A DNA stretch of 64,000 bases from Actinoplanes sp. KI2 (GTDB taxonomy: Bacteria; Actinomycetota; Actinomycetes; Mycobacteriales; Micromonosporaceae): the NCBI RefSeq assembly GCF_025630775.1, contig NZ_JAOSZE010000007.1, forward strand, positions 185,527-249,526, read 5' to 3'. The notes beneath the pieces are model-generated. The model had not been told where the DNA came from and searched no databases. It saw only the letters and a program-made list of their open reading frames with translations. Shown piece after piece: positions 1 through 8,584 of this stretch. Positions within the stretch are counted from its first letter, which is position 1, and each line of letters begins with the position of its first letter. A program made the translations under genes and the position numbers.

Positions 1-262
1 GGTCGGCCGGGGGCGGCGGCGGAAAACCGGGATAGCCGTACGGCGGCGGATAGCCTGGGCCGGGGTAGTAGCCGGGCGGAGGCTGGTAGCCGGCCGCTTG
101 ATAACCCGCCGGGTAGTCCGGCGCCGGGTAGCCGGATGGCGGCTGGTATGCGGGCGGCACCGGGTCGGGCGGGACGGCCGGGATCGCCGGCGCCGTGGGA
201 ACCGGTGGGGCAGTGGGGTCCGGCGGGGGAGCCGACGCGGATGACGAGTTCTCATCGCTCAC
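1..262 (-). CDS. Proline/glycine/tyrosine-rich N-terminus of a probable membrane protein (partial)
   Basis: This is a partial gene that runs off the left edge and reads leftward from a GTG codon. The visible 87 codons are open throughout. They begin VSDENSSSAS, pass through a Pro/Ala linker, and become repeats of the PxGYPxP / GYQPPPGYYPGPGYPPPYGYP kind. Such cytoplasmic Pro-Gly-Tyr tails are common at the N-terminus of actinobacterial membrane proteins (DUF4190, DUF4352 and RDD types), but the diagnostic part lies outside the window. The GTG start is chosen because the low-complexity frame begins there. No strong Shine-Dalgarno is seen. The family is therefore inference. Confidence 0.6.
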   Translation of the reverse strand, partial: MSDENSSSASAPPPDPTAPPVPTAPAIPAVPPDPVPPAYQPPSGYPAPDYPAGYQAAGYQPPPGYYPGPGYPPPYGYPGFPPPPPAD

Positions 263-530
263 GCCCGGGACGGTACAACAGGTCCGCGCGCCGGCCCGGC
301 CGGCAAGGCATTCGGCGAGATCGACCCGCAATCGGGCGTCGGTGATCCCCGGCAGGCGCCGTTGCCCGAGCAGCGGCCTCATGAGCCGCAGACCGGTACG
401 CCGGCCGCCCGGCTCCTGCCACCTGTTGAGGCGCAGCCGGTGCAAGAGGGCACGACCCGGTACGCCGAGGCATGTGTGCGCCGTAGCAGGGAACCCGATG
501 CGGGATGGCCTGCAGGGGTGAGGAGCTCGG

Positions 531-1640
531 ATGACAGACATCGAACGGCGTGGCGCGGAGATCGTCGTCGGGCTGGTGGCGACCCCGCCGGACTATCCGG
601 CGCGGGTGACGGCGCGGCTCACCGCCGAGCTGGCCGACCGGCTCGGCGAGCGGGTGGACCCGGGCGTGCGGTGGATCGTACGGGAAGGCTGGGGTGAGGT
701 GGCGCCGCGCCGGGACGGCGGCGTGGAGGCGCTGCTTGACGATCTTGCGAAGCGGTGCGCCGACGACCGGTGGGATGTCGCGGTCTGTCTGACCGACCTG
801 CCGTTGCACACCGCGCGGGTGCCGCTGGTCGCGCATGCCTCCGCCCGGCGTCGAGCCGCCGTGGTGTCCCTGCCCGCGCTGGGACTGCGCCAGTTGCGAG
901 GGGTCCGCGCGATCGTTCCGGATCTGGTGGGCCGGCTGCTCACCGACGTCGGCGACGAGCGGGTGCCGGCGGCCGGCTGGGCACCGGCCGAGCTGGCAAG
1001 CCGGGTTGCCGTCATCCGCCGGATGGTCGGCGGGGACGACGCCGGGGAGCTGGGCTATGTCGCCTCTCGGCTGATCGGCCGGGCGCGGCTGCTGACGGGA
1101 ATGGTCCGGGCCAATCGTCCGGGGCGCGCGCTGCTGGGCTTGTCGAAGCTGCTGGTCGGCGCGTTCGGCACGGCCGCGTTCGCGCTCACCACGAGCACGA
1201 TCTGGCAGATGGGGGATGCGCTGGGCAGAATTCGCCTCGCCGTGATCATGGTGCTCGGGTTGGCCGCGCTGGTGGCGTGGCTGATCGTCGCGCACGACCT
1301 GTGGGAGAAACCGGACCGGGAGACGCCGGCCGAGCTGGCCCGATTGTTCAACCTGGGTACGATTCTCACCCTCACCCTGGCCACCGCGGTGTCCTATGCG
1401 GTGCTGTTCGCCGGGACGGTGCTCGCCGCGGCGCTGTTGATCGATACCTCCGTGCTGGAACAGACCCTGCAGCGGCCGGCCCATGTCACCGACTACCTCA
1501 CGCTCGCCTGGATCATCAGCTCGCTGGCCACCGTGGGCGGCGCGATCGGCTCCGGGCTGGAGAACGAGGAGACGGTGCGGGCCGCCGCTTACGGCTACCA
1601 TCCCGAGCCCGCCGGCTGGCGCGACGAGACCGACGGGTAA
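531..1640 (+). CDS. Four-helix integral membrane protein of unknown function
   Basis: A 369-residue protein starting at an ATG preceded by AGGAG. The first ~200 residues look soluble and mixed alpha/beta. They are followed by about four hydrophobic segments (near residues 210-230, 238-258, 275-305 and 320-340) and a short cytoplasmic tail ending HPEPAGWRDETDG. I recognise no enzymatic motif. It stands alone between a divergent proline-rich gene and the downstream SRPBCC gene, about 190 bp away, so no operon partner helps. A soluble-then-membrane layout fits a small actinobacterial hypothetical family; function unknown. Confidence 0.8.
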   Translation: MTDIERRGAEIVVGLVATPPDYPARVTARLTAELADRLGERVDPGVRWIVREGWGEVAPRRDGGVEALLDDLAKRCADDRWDVAVCLTDLPLHTARVPLVAHASARRRAAVVSLPALGLRQLRGVRAIVPDLVGRLLTDVGDERVPAAGWAPAELASRVAVIRRMVGGDDAGELGYVASRLIGRARLLTGMVRANRPGRALLGLSKLLVGAFGTAAFALTTSTIWQMGDALGRIRLAVIMVLGLAALVAWLIVAHDLWEKPDRETPAELARLFNLGTILTLTLATAVSYAVLFAGTVLAAALLIDTSVLEQTLQRPAHVTDYLTLAWIISSLATVGGAIGSGLENEETVRAAAYGYHPEPAGWRDETDG

Positions 1641-1828
1641 GCCGGCCACCAGCCGCGCCAAGCGCGAGTCTTCGTCGGCCGGCCACGAGATCAGGTGGCC
1701 GAAATTTACCGTAGCCGTCGATTGCCGGTTTCGGGGAAATCGCGGTGGGTAGCCGAATGAACTCAGGCACGCCCCGGGTCACGGCGCATCGGACGTGGGA
1801 CAGGGGCCGATGGGATACGGAGGCCGCC

Positions 1829-2809
1829 ATGACGCAACTGGCATCCCGAGAGGCAGGGCAGGCACAACAGGACGAGGTACAGCGGCGAGGCCGGGGGCTC
1901 GGGTGGATGAGTCTCGGTTTGGGCGTGGCGCACCTGGCGGCGCCCGATACGGTCCGCCGGATCAGCGGGGTGGACGACTCCGCGACATCCCGGACGGTGG
2001 TGCCGCTGGTCGGCGTACGGGAGCTGGTCCACGCGGCCGGACTGCTGACCAGCCCGCGAAAGGGCGTCTGGGCGTGGACCCGGGTCATGGGCGACGCGAT
2101 GGATCTGACCTCGCTCGGCATGGCCATCGCCCATCGTGGCGGGCGGCGCCGGCGGCGGCTGATCGCTGTCACCGGTGCCATCGCCGGGATCACCGCGCTG
2201 GACCTGCTGACCGCCGTGCGAGCCACCCGCGTGCAAGGGAACGGCACCGCCCGCAAAGGAGGACCCATGGATTTGACGGCCACGACAACCATCCGCAAAC
2301 CCGCGTCGGAGGTGTATGCATTCTGGCGCGATCTGGAGAATCTGCCGACGTTCATGGCGCATCTGGAACAGGTCCGCGGCACCGGCGACCGGATGAGCCA
2401 CTGGGTCGCCGCGGCTCCGTTCGGCCGGGACGTGGAGTGGGACGCGGAGATCATCGAGGAGACGCCGGCGGAGAAGATCGCGTGGCGCTCGACCGGTGAC
2501 GCCGACGTGCCCAACGCCGGGACGGTCCGGTTCGTGCCGGCCCCGGACGGGATGAGCACCGAGGTGTACGTCTCCCTGGTTTACGACATCCCGGGCGGCT
2601 CGGTCGGCAAGGCGGTCGCGAAGTACTTCGGTGAGGAGCCGCATCAGCAGCTCGACGACGACCTGCGCCGGCTCAAGCAGGTGCTGGAGACCGGCGAGGT
2701 GGTCCGGTCCGACGGCGCCCCGTGGGGTAAGCGCGCCCGCAAGGAGTTCCCGCAGCGCCCGGCGCAACCGTTGTCGGACGTCGAGCTCGAGAAGGGAGCG
2801 GACGCATGA
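1829..2809 (+). CDS. Membrane-linked SRPBCC (polyketide cyclase/dehydrase-like) protein
   Basis: A 326-residue protein. I chose the ATG at 1829 because GGAGG lies six bases before it; an upstream in-frame GTG has no such site. Residues ~25-145 hold hydrophobic helices with small Gly/Ala faces, like the short membrane domains often placed before SRPBCC modules. Residues ~147-290 form the SRPBCC domain: [20 protein letters not shown], then [18 protein letters not shown] and a long C-terminal helix [16 protein letters not shown]. Its stop overlaps the next ATG (ATGA), so it is translationally coupled to the alcohol dehydrogenase. SRPBCC proteins bind hydrophobic ligands in a helix-grip pocket; the ligand is unknown. 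The domain may also be made separately from an internal start at 2267. Confidence 0.8.
   Translation: MTQLASREAGQAQQDEVQRRGRGLGWMSLGLGVAHLAAPDTVRRISGVDDSATSRTVVPLVGVRELVHAAGLLTSPRKGVWAWTRVMGDAMDLTSLGMAIAHRGGRRRRRLIAVTGAIAGITALDLLTAVRATRVQGNGTARKGGPMDLTATTTIRKPASEVYAFWRDLENLPTFMAHLEQVRGTGDRMSHWVAAAPFGRDVEWDAEIIEETPAEKIAWRSTGDADVPNAGTVRFVPAPDGMSTEVYVSLVYDIPGGSVGKAVAKYFGEEPHQQLDDDLRRLKQVLETGEVVRSDGAPWGKRARKEFPQRPAQPLSDVELEKGADA
2255..2269 (+). promoter_or_regulatory. Internal Shine-Dalgarno and ATG inside the SRPBCC gene
   Basis: AAAGGAGG at 2255-2262 is a near-perfect anti-16S match. It sits four bases before an in-frame ATG at 2267, exactly where the soluble SRPBCC domain begins. This would allow a second, soluble-only product of about 180 residues from the same gene. 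Seen directly; use in the cell is inference. Confidence 0.55.
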
Positions 2810-3981
2810 GGGCGAACACCTGGGCGGGCCGCAACAAGGTCGAGGTCCGCGACGTGCCGGACCCGAGGATCCTGAACAGCCGCGATGCGATCGTACGGAT
2901 CACGTCCACCGCGATCTGCGGTTCGGACCTGCACCTGGTCGACGGGTATGTGCCCACGATGCAGGACGGCGACGTAATGGGTCACGAGTTCATGGGCGAA
3001 GTGATCGAGGTCGGGCCGGGGGTGCCCGCGGACAAGCTGCGGACGGGCGACCGGGTTGTCGTGCCGTTCCCGATCGCGTGCGGCGCGTGCGCCGCCTGCG
3101 CCGCCGAGCTGTACTCGTGTTGTGAGAACTCCAACCCGAACGCCGGGATCGCCGAGAAGATGTTCGGCCACCCGGTCGCGGGGATCTTCGGCTATTCGCA
3201 TCTGACCGGCGGTTTCGCGGGCGGTCAAGCACAGTACGCGCGGGTGCCGTTCGCCGACATCGGCCCGCTGAAGATCGAGTCCGACCTGACCGACGAGCAG
3301 GTGCTGTTCCTCTCCGACATCCTGCCCACCGGCTACATGGGCGCCGACATGTGCGACATTCAGCCCAGCGACGTGGTGGCGGTGTGGGGCGCCGGCCCGG
3401 TCGGCCAGTTCGCCATGGACAGCGCCCGGGTGCTCGGCGCCGCGAAGGTCATCGCCATCGACAAGGAGCCGTACCGGCTGCGGATGGCCGAACAGGCCGG
3501 CCACACGCCGGTGAACTTCGAGGAGGTCGACGTGCGGTCGCGGCTGCTGGAGCTGACCGGCGGGCGGGGACCGGACAAGTGCATCGACGCGGTCGGCCTG
3601 GAAGCCACCCACGGCAGCGCGCACATCGCCGCGTACGACCGGGTCAAGCAGGCCGTACGGTCGGAGACCGACCGCCCGCACGCGCTGCGCCAGGCGATCA
3701 TGTCGTGCCGCAGCGGCGGCGTGGTCTCGGTGATCGGCGTGTACGGCGGCCTGCTGGACAAGTTCCCCGCGGGCGCCTGGATGAACCGGTCGCTGACCCT
3801 GCGTACCGGGCAATGTCACGTGCAGCGCTACATGAAGCCGCTGCTGCAGCGCATCGAACGCGGCGAGATCGACCCGACCCGGATCATCACCCACACCCTG
3901 CCGCTGGACGAGGCGGAACGCGGGTTCGACATGTTCAAGAACAAGCAGGACAACTGCGAGAAGGTCGTCCTCAAACCCTGA
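2806..3981 (+). CDS. Zinc-dependent alcohol/formaldehyde dehydrogenase (MDR family)
   Basis: A 391-residue medium-chain dehydrogenase. The catalytic zinc region is visible as ICGSDLHL and GHEFMGEV, and the four-cysteine structural zinc loop as [15 protein letters not shown]. The Rossmann motif is [20 protein letters not shown]. The long form with an insertion after the zinc loop ([14 protein letters not shown]) and a [10 protein letters not shown] segment fits the glutathione-independent formaldehyde dehydrogenase-like subgroup. The true substrate could be another alcohol or aldehyde. Its ATG overlaps the SRPBCC stop, so the two genes are coupled. The gene is followed by a ~395-bp gap. Confidence 0.9.
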   Translation: MRANTWAGRNKVEVRDVPDPRILNSRDAIVRITSTAICGSDLHLVDGYVPTMQDGDVMGHEFMGEVIEVGPGVPADKLRTGDRVVVPFPIACGACAACAAELYSCCENSNPNAGIAEKMFGHPVAGIFGYSHLTGGFAGGQAQYARVPFADIGPLKIESDLTDEQVLFLSDILPTGYMGADMCDIQPSDVVAVWGAGPVGQFAMDSARVLGAAKVIAIDKEPYRLRMAEQAGHTPVNFEEVDVRSRLLELTGGRGPDKCIDAVGLEATHGSAHIAAYDRVKQAVRSETDRPHALRQAIMSCRSGGVVSVIGVYGGLLDKFPAGAWMNRSLTLRTGQCHVQRYMKPLLQRIERGEIDPTRIITHTLPLDEAERGFDMFKNKQDNCEKVVLKP

Positions 3982-4234
3982 CCGCAGCAGGCGACTGGTA
4001 GGGACTGTGGATCTTTACGAGTTGCTGGCCTGCCCGGTTCCGCATGCCCGGCACACGCCGCGAAAGTTACGAAAGCACCGCAGCGGCCGTGCCGGGCGAC
4101 CAGCAGGCAAAGCGCGCCCGGAGGGCGCAGGTCTGCCGTCGGCGAGCGTTACATTGCAGCCAACCTCCTGAATGCATTGACGAGAGCTGCTGTCGCGTCC
4201 TAGTGTCCACATCGAAAGATTTCCGCAACAAACT

Positions 4235-4245
4235 CGAAACTTTCG
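4235..4245. promoter_or_regulatory. Xylan-type operator palindrome CGAAACTTTCG upstream of the xylanase
   Basis: The 395-bp stretch 3982-4376 carries no gene. Within it CGAAACTTTCG is a perfect 11-bp palindrome about 130 bp before the xylanase start, and a weaker relative (CGAAAGATTTC) lies at 4213-4223. From memory, CGAAA-N-TTTCG elements precede xylanase genes in Streptomyces and are bound by a repressor. The local drop in GC around these sites also fits a promoter. Confidence 0.5.
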
Positions 4246-4376
4246 GAATTGGCGAGACTCCCCACAGCTCAACGCACGCCAGCGCCGTCGATTGATCACT
4301 CGAATCGCGGACGGGCGATTGTCCGCAGACAGTGGCCGACGCGTCACGCCCGGCGGTAACCGAAGGAGACCAGCAC

Positions 4377-5561
4377 GTGAGAAGAGCACATCGGATCATG
4401 GCGGTCGCGGCTGCGGCCACGGCTGCCGTACTGACGGGCGGGTCCGCCGCCTACGCCCTGGGCAACCCGGCCACCGCGCCGTCCCATTTCCGTCCACCGG
4501 CCGATTCACTCGGCGCTCTGGCGGCTCCGATCAACCTCCGGATCGGCAACGCGGTCAACATGGACAAGCTCAATGTCGACGCCACGTACACCTCGCTCGT
4601 GGCGAACCAGTACTCCACGGTCACTCCCGAGAACGTGATGAAGTGGGAGGTCATCGAGCCGGCCCAGGGCCAGCTCAACTTCGCCCCGGCCGACCAACTG
4701 GTCAGCTTCGCCCAGCAGCACCACCAGCTGGTACGTGGCCACACCCTGCTCTGGCACAGCCAGCTCCCCGGCTGGCTGACGACCGGCGTGAGCAACGGAA
4801 CCATCAGCAACGCCCAGCTGCGCGACATCCTCAAGCGGCACATCTTCGACGAGGCCGGCCACTTCCGGGGCAAGATCTGGCAGTGGGACGTGGCCAACGA
4901 GGTGTTCGCGAACTCCTGGGACCCGAACCCGCTGCCCAACGGCATGAACGGTGACGACTTCTGGGTGTCCCACCTGGGTCCGGGCATCGTCGCCGACGCG
5001 TTCCGCTGGGCGCACCAGGCCGACCCGCACGCGCTGCTGTTCTACAACGACTTCAACATCGGCGGCGAGGACGGCACCAACGCCAAGGCCGACGCGGTGT
5101 ACGCGTGGGTCAAGTCCGTGCGAGCCCAGGGCGTGCCGATCCAGGGTGTCGGCAACCAGGGCCACCTGGACACGCAGTACGGCTTCAGCGGTACCAGGTT
5201 GCAGGACGACCTGGCTCGCTACGCCGGCCTGGGTGTGAAGGTGGCCATCACCGAGGCCGACGTCCGCACCTTCGTGGAGACCACCGACAGCCTGCAGACT
5301 CCGACCGACAGCCTGGCGCTGTTCGCCCAGCCGTTCGAGTTCGACCAGATGCTCAAGGCCTGCCTCGCATTGAGCAGCTGCATCTCGTTCACCATCTGGG
5401 GCGTGGACGACGCCGACTCGTGGGTGCCGGGCGTGTTCACCGGTGAAGGTTACGCGACGCTCTACGACACCAAGCTGCAACCGAAGACCGCGTACACCAC
5501 CCTCCAGCAGGACCTGAAGCTCAGCGCCGGTGCGCCCCGGCGCCCGGGCCCCGGCCACTGA
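4377..5561 (+). CDS. Secreted GH10 endo-1,4-beta-xylanase
   Basis: A 394-residue glycoside hydrolase family 10 enzyme. It starts at a GTG eight bases after AAGGAG, which gives a clean signal peptide (VRRAHRIM, a hydrophobic Ala/Val core, then SAAYALG). The GH10 barrel fills residues ~55-385: TPENVMKWEVIEP, GHTLLWHSQLPGW, WQWDVANEVF with the acid/base Glu near 175, FYNDFNIGG, GNQGHLDT, and ITEADV with the nucleophile Glu near 293. No carbohydrate-binding module follows; the C-terminus is a short Pro-rich tail. It should cut xylan outside the cell. It is monocistronic, with a candidate operator upstream and a terminator downstream. Confidence 0.95.
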   Translation: MRRAHRIMAVAAAATAAVLTGGSAAYALGNPATAPSHFRPPADSLGALAAPINLRIGNAVNMDKLNVDATYTSLVANQYSTVTPENVMKWEVIEPAQGQLNFAPADQLVSFAQQHHQLVRGHTLLWHSQLPGWLTTGVSNGTISNAQLRDILKRHIFDEAGHFRGKIWQWDVANEVFANSWDPNPLPNGMNGDDFWVSHLGPGIVADAFRWAHQADPHALLFYNDFNIGGEDGTNAKADAVYAWVKSVRAQGVPIQGVGNQGHLDTQYGFSGTRLQDDLARYAGLGVKVAITEADVRTFVETTDSLQTPTDSLALFAQPFEFDQMLKACLALSSCISFTIWGVDDADSWVPGVFTGEGYATLYDTKLQPKTAYTTLQQDLKLSAGAPRRPGPGH

Positions 5562-5584
5562 CCAACACGCACGCACCACAATCG

Positions 5585-5614
5585 GACCGGGTCCCGCGTC
5601 ACGCGGGCCCGGTC
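5585..5614. terminator. GC-rich hairpin between convergent xylanase and SDR genes
   Basis: GACCGGG(T)CCCGCG and CGCGGGCCCGGTC form a 13-bp stem with one bulged T and a three-base loop. It sits between the stops of the two convergent genes and can end transcription from both sides. Confidence 0.75.
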
Positions 5615-5631
5615 TGTGGCGTGATCGCGCG

Positions 5632-6453
5632 TCAGGCTCGCTGGGTTGTCGCCCCGGCCGCCATCGACCTGTTCATCGCACCGAAGACGCGGGTCCGGGT
5701 GGCGCGTGGCAGTACGGCGATGGCGGTGCGGTTCGTCCGTCCGCTGATGCGGACCGGCCGGTTGGCGGCCAGGGCGGCGAGTCCGTCGGCGGCGCAGGCC
5801 TGGGGTGACATGGTCATTCGTCGCATCGGGGTCTGGTCGGCGCCGAAGCGGGTGAGCATCGGTGTGTCCGTGGCGCCCGGCGCCAGCACCGTGAGGTGGA
5901 CCCCTTTCGCGGCCAGCTCCTGGTGCACGGCGGCGCCGAGGGCGAGCACGTACGCCTTGGACGCGGCGTAGTTCGCCACGTACGGCACGGGCTGAAGTCC
6001 CGCCATGCTGGAGACCAGCAGAATGCCGCCGCGTCCGCGGTGGACCAGTCGCCGGCCGAAGTGGTGGGTCAGGCTCAGGTGCGCCTGGGCGTTGACGCGC
6101 ATCTCGTCGAGCAGCGCGTCGTGACTGCCGGCCAGGAACTCACCGAGGACCATGTCGCCGGCGTTGGAGACGACCAGCCCGATGTCGAGGTCGTCGGTGG
6201 CCTCGGCGACGGCGGGCAGGAAGCCGGGCGTGGCCAGGTCGACCGGCACGCAGCGGTACTCGATGCCGTGCCGGGCGGCCAGGTCGCGGCCGAGGTCGTC
6301 GAGAACGGGCCGCCGCCGGGCGGCGAGCACCAGGTTGAGGCCGTCGGCGGCCAGCTGCCGGGCGAACTCCCGGCCGATGCCGGAGGACGCTCCGGTGACC
6401 AGCGCCCACGGTCCGAACTGTGGTGGGTCGATGTGGTGAACCGAGGTGGGCAC
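5632..6453 (-). CDS. Short-chain dehydrogenase/reductase
   Basis: A 273-residue classical SDR. The cofactor motif TGASSGIG lies near residue 20, NAG is conserved, the catalytic Ser is in LLVSSMAGL, and the catalytic pair is YAASK. The GTG start lies eight bases after AAGGAG and 18 bases after the stop of the MFS exporter gene, so the two form an operon read leftward. The Arg-rich segment after the Rossmann glycine motif (AARRRPVL) suggests NADP(H). The substrate is unknown. The pairing with an exporter and a divergent TetR points to detoxification or modification of a small molecule. Confidence 0.9.
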   Translation of the reverse strand: MPTSVHHIDPPQFGPWALVTGASSGIGREFARQLAADGLNLVLAARRRPVLDDLGRDLAARHGIEYRCVPVDLATPGFLPAVAEATDDLDIGLVVSNAGDMVLGEFLAGSHDALLDEMRVNAQAHLSLTHHFGRRLVHRGRGGILLVSSMAGLQPVPYVANYAASKAYVLALGAAVHQELAAKGVHLTVLAPGATDTPMLTRFGADQTPMRRMTMSPQACAADGLAALAANRPVRISGRTNRTAIAVLPRATRTRVFGAMNRSMAAGATTQRA

Positions 6454-6471
6454 GATGCACTCCTTCGCGGG

Positions 6472-7911
6472 TTACTGGGCTGCGGTGAGGGCGGGGGCGG
6501 TTTCCGGGGTGTGTCCGCGGGTGTTGGTGGCGCGCAGGGCGAGCAGAGCGGCGGCGAGCAGCACGATGCCGCCGGCGAACAGCGCCCGGCCGAAGCCCGC
6601 GGTGAGCGCGGCCGCCGGGCCGCTTCCGGCGGCGAGGGCGTCGTCGGTACGGGCGGTGGCGAGCGCGGAGAACACGGCCAGCCCGAGCGCGGAGCCCAGT
6701 TGCAGGGAGGTGTTGAGCAGGCCGGCGGCGAGTCCGGCCTGACCGGCGGGGACGCCGGCGTTGGCCGCGGTCGTGACGGCGACGAACACCGCGCCGAGCC
6801 CGATCGACATGACGACGAGGCCGGGCAGCAGGTCGGTGCGGTAGGAGCCGTCTGTCGGGATGCGCGCGAGGAGGAACATGCCCGCCGCGGCGATCAGGCT
6901 GCCGGCCACGATGACCGGCCGGGTGCCGATCCGGGGGATCAGCTGGGCCGTCAGGCCGGCGGCGAGGACGATGCCCGCGGTAACCGGCAGGTACGCCGAG
7001 CCACTGCGGATCGGCGGGTAGCCGAGCACGTTCTGCATGTAGAGGGTGAGGAAGAAGAACGTCGACAGGAACCCGGCGAACGCGATCAGCTGGGTGATGT
7101 CGGCCGCGGCGAGTCCCTTGATCCGCAGGATGGCGAACGGGAACAGCGGATCGCGGGCGCGGCGCTCAACGACGACGAACGCGGTGAGCAGCACGGCGGC
7201 GGTGCCGAGCTCTCCGATGGTGTGCCGGGTGCCCCACCCCGCGTCCGGGGCCTTCACCAGGGCGTAGATCAGCAGCAGCATCCCGGCGGTGCCCAGGACC
7301 GCGCCGGGCAGGTCGAACGTGGCGAGCCGGGCGCGGCGCCGCTCGCCGGGCACGAGCGCGAACGCGGCAGCGATCACCAGGAGGCAGACCGGGATGTTGA
7401 CGAACAGCACCCACTGCCAACCCGGTCCCTGCGTGAGCACACCGCCGAGGAAGACACCGGCCGCGGCGGCCACCCCGCTGGTCGCACCCCACACGCCCAG
7501 CGCTCGCGTGCGGTCGGTGCCCTCGGTGAACGTGGTGGTCAGGATCGACAGGCCGGCCGGTGCCATCAGGGCCGCCCCGACGCCCTGCACGACCCGGGCG
7601 CCGACCAGCGCGCCGGCGCTGGTGGCGAGCCCGCCGGCCAGGGAACACACCCCGAACAGCACGGTTCCGGCGACCAGCACACGCCGGCGCCCGATCAGAT
7701 CGGCGGCGCGGCCACCGAGCAGCAGGAAGCCACCGTAGGTGACCAGGTAGCCGCTGAGCACCCACTGCAGCCGCTGCTGCGAGAACCCCAGATCGGCCCG
7801 GATCGACGGCAACGCGACATTCATGATCGACGAATCGATGATGTCCATGAACTGGACGGTGCAGAGCAGCAGCAGCGTGAACACGCCGCGACGGGTGGAC
7901 AGGACGGACAT
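6472..7911 (-). CDS. MFS multidrug exporter, DHA2 (14-helix) family
   Basis: A 479-residue major facilitator with about 14 hydrophobic helices. Family signatures are QFMDIIDSSIMNVALPSI in helix 1, RAADLIGRRRVL between helices 2 and 3, and RVVQGVGAALMAPAGLSI in helix 5 (antiporter motif C region). This fits the EmrB/QacA proton-driven drug exporters. It is the first gene of a leftward pair with the SDR and is divergent from a TetR gene across a 90-bp gap holding two candidate operators. Repression by that TetR with relief by an exported ligand is the likely control. Confidence 0.93.
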   Translation of the reverse strand: MSVLSTRRGVFTLLLLCTVQFMDIIDSSIMNVALPSIRADLGFSQQRLQWVLSGYLVTYGGFLLLGGRAADLIGRRRVLVAGTVLFGVCSLAGGLATSAGALVGARVVQGVGAALMAPAGLSILTTTFTEGTDRTRALGVWGATSGVAAAAGVFLGGVLTQGPGWQWVLFVNIPVCLLVIAAAFALVPGERRRARLATFDLPGAVLGTAGMLLLIYALVKAPDAGWGTRHTIGELGTAAVLLTAFVVVERRARDPLFPFAILRIKGLAAADITQLIAFAGFLSTFFFLTLYMQNVLGYPPIRSGSAYLPVTAGIVLAAGLTAQLIPRIGTRPVIVAGSLIAAAGMFLLARIPTDGSYRTDLLPGLVVMSIGLGAVFVAVTTAANAGVPAGQAGLAAGLLNTSLQLGSALGLAVFSALATARTDDALAAGSGPAAALTAGFGRALFAGGIVLLAAALLALRATNTRGHTPETAPALTAAQ

Positions 7912-7934
7912 GGCCGGGCACCCTCGCCATCAGT

Positions 7935-7956
7935 GAGTTAGTTGACTGACTAACTC
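7935..7956. promoter_or_regulatory. Inverted repeat GAGTTAGT-N6-ACTAACTC, likely TetR operator
   Basis: Perfect 8-bp arms separated by six bases lie in the MFS/TetR divergent gap, about 25 bp before the MFS start. Position and symmetry fit the operator of the adjacent TetR regulator. Confidence 0.65.
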
Positions 7957-7993
7957 GCACGCTAGCAGGCCCCGGGGGCCGTTGGCTATGCTC

Positions 7994-8013
7994 TGAGTGA
8001 GATGACTGACTCA
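7994..8013. promoter_or_regulatory. Second, imperfect inverted repeat over the TetR start codon
   Basis: An imperfect 20-bp palindrome (TGAGT..AG arms, ending ACTCA) covers the ATG of the TetR gene. It shares GAGT/ACTC and TGACTGAC elements with the site at 7935-7956. It may allow autoregulation. Confidence 0.4.
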
Positions 8014-8577
8014 ACGACTCCGGATCGCGGCGGCAAGCGGGAGCGGCTCACCGCCAGCGCGGGCGACCTGCTGCACCGTCAGGGCGTCGCGGCCACGACG
8101 CTCACCCAGGTCGCGCAGGCCGCCGACGTGCCGCCGGGAAACGTGTACTACTACTTCAAGACCAAGGACGATTTGGTACGGGCGGTGATCGACGCCCGGG
8201 CCGAGCAGGTCCGGGCGCTGCTGGACACACTGCGAACGCAACCCGGCCCGGCCGTCCGGCTCAAGGCACTGGCGCGGCAGTGGGCCGAGATGCGCGACCT
8301 GGTCGCCCGGTACGGCTGCCCGTTCGGCACCCTCGCCACCGAGCTCGACCGCCGCGACGACGGCCTGGACCTCGAGGCCGCCAAGCCGATCGCCCTGATC
8401 CTCGACTGGGCCGAGGCCCAGTTCCGCGAGCTGGGCCGGAGCGATCCTCGCGAGCTGGCCGTCACCCTCTTCTCCGGCATCCAGGGCGCCGCGCTGCTGG
8501 CCAACGCCCTCCGCGACCCGGACCTGATGGCCGGCCAGGTCGCCCACCTGGAAAGGTGGATCGACTCCGTGGCGTGA
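8002..8577 (+). CDS. TetR-family repressor, divergent from the MFS-SDR operon
   Basis: A 191-residue regulator. The N-terminal helix-turn-helix reads RLTASAGDLLHRQGVAATTL, TQVAQAADVPPGNVYYYFKT, KDDLVRAVID. The C-terminal ~130 residues are the ligand domain (YGCPFGTLATELDRRDDGLD). The GNVYYYFKTKDDL pattern is typical of regulators controlling efflux pumps or oxidoreductases. It is divergent from the exporter and likely represses both units through the two palindromes in the gap. Its stop lies seven bases from the convergent dehalogenase stop. Confidence 0.92.
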   Translation: MTDSTTPDRGGKRERLTASAGDLLHRQGVAATTLTQVAQAADVPPGNVYYYFKTKDDLVRAVIDARAEQVRALLDTLRTQPGPAVRLKALARQWAEMRDLVARYGCPFGTLATELDRRDDGLDLEAAKPIALILDWAEAQFRELGRSDPRELAVTLFSGIQGAALLANALRDPDLMAGQVAHLERWIDSVA

Positions 8578-8584
8578 CCGGCGG

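Noticed and set aside
5896..7941. A 681-codon rightward frame across the SDR and MFS genes.
   Set aside because: It spans two real leftward genes and is Gly/Gln/Glu-rich with no recognisable fold.
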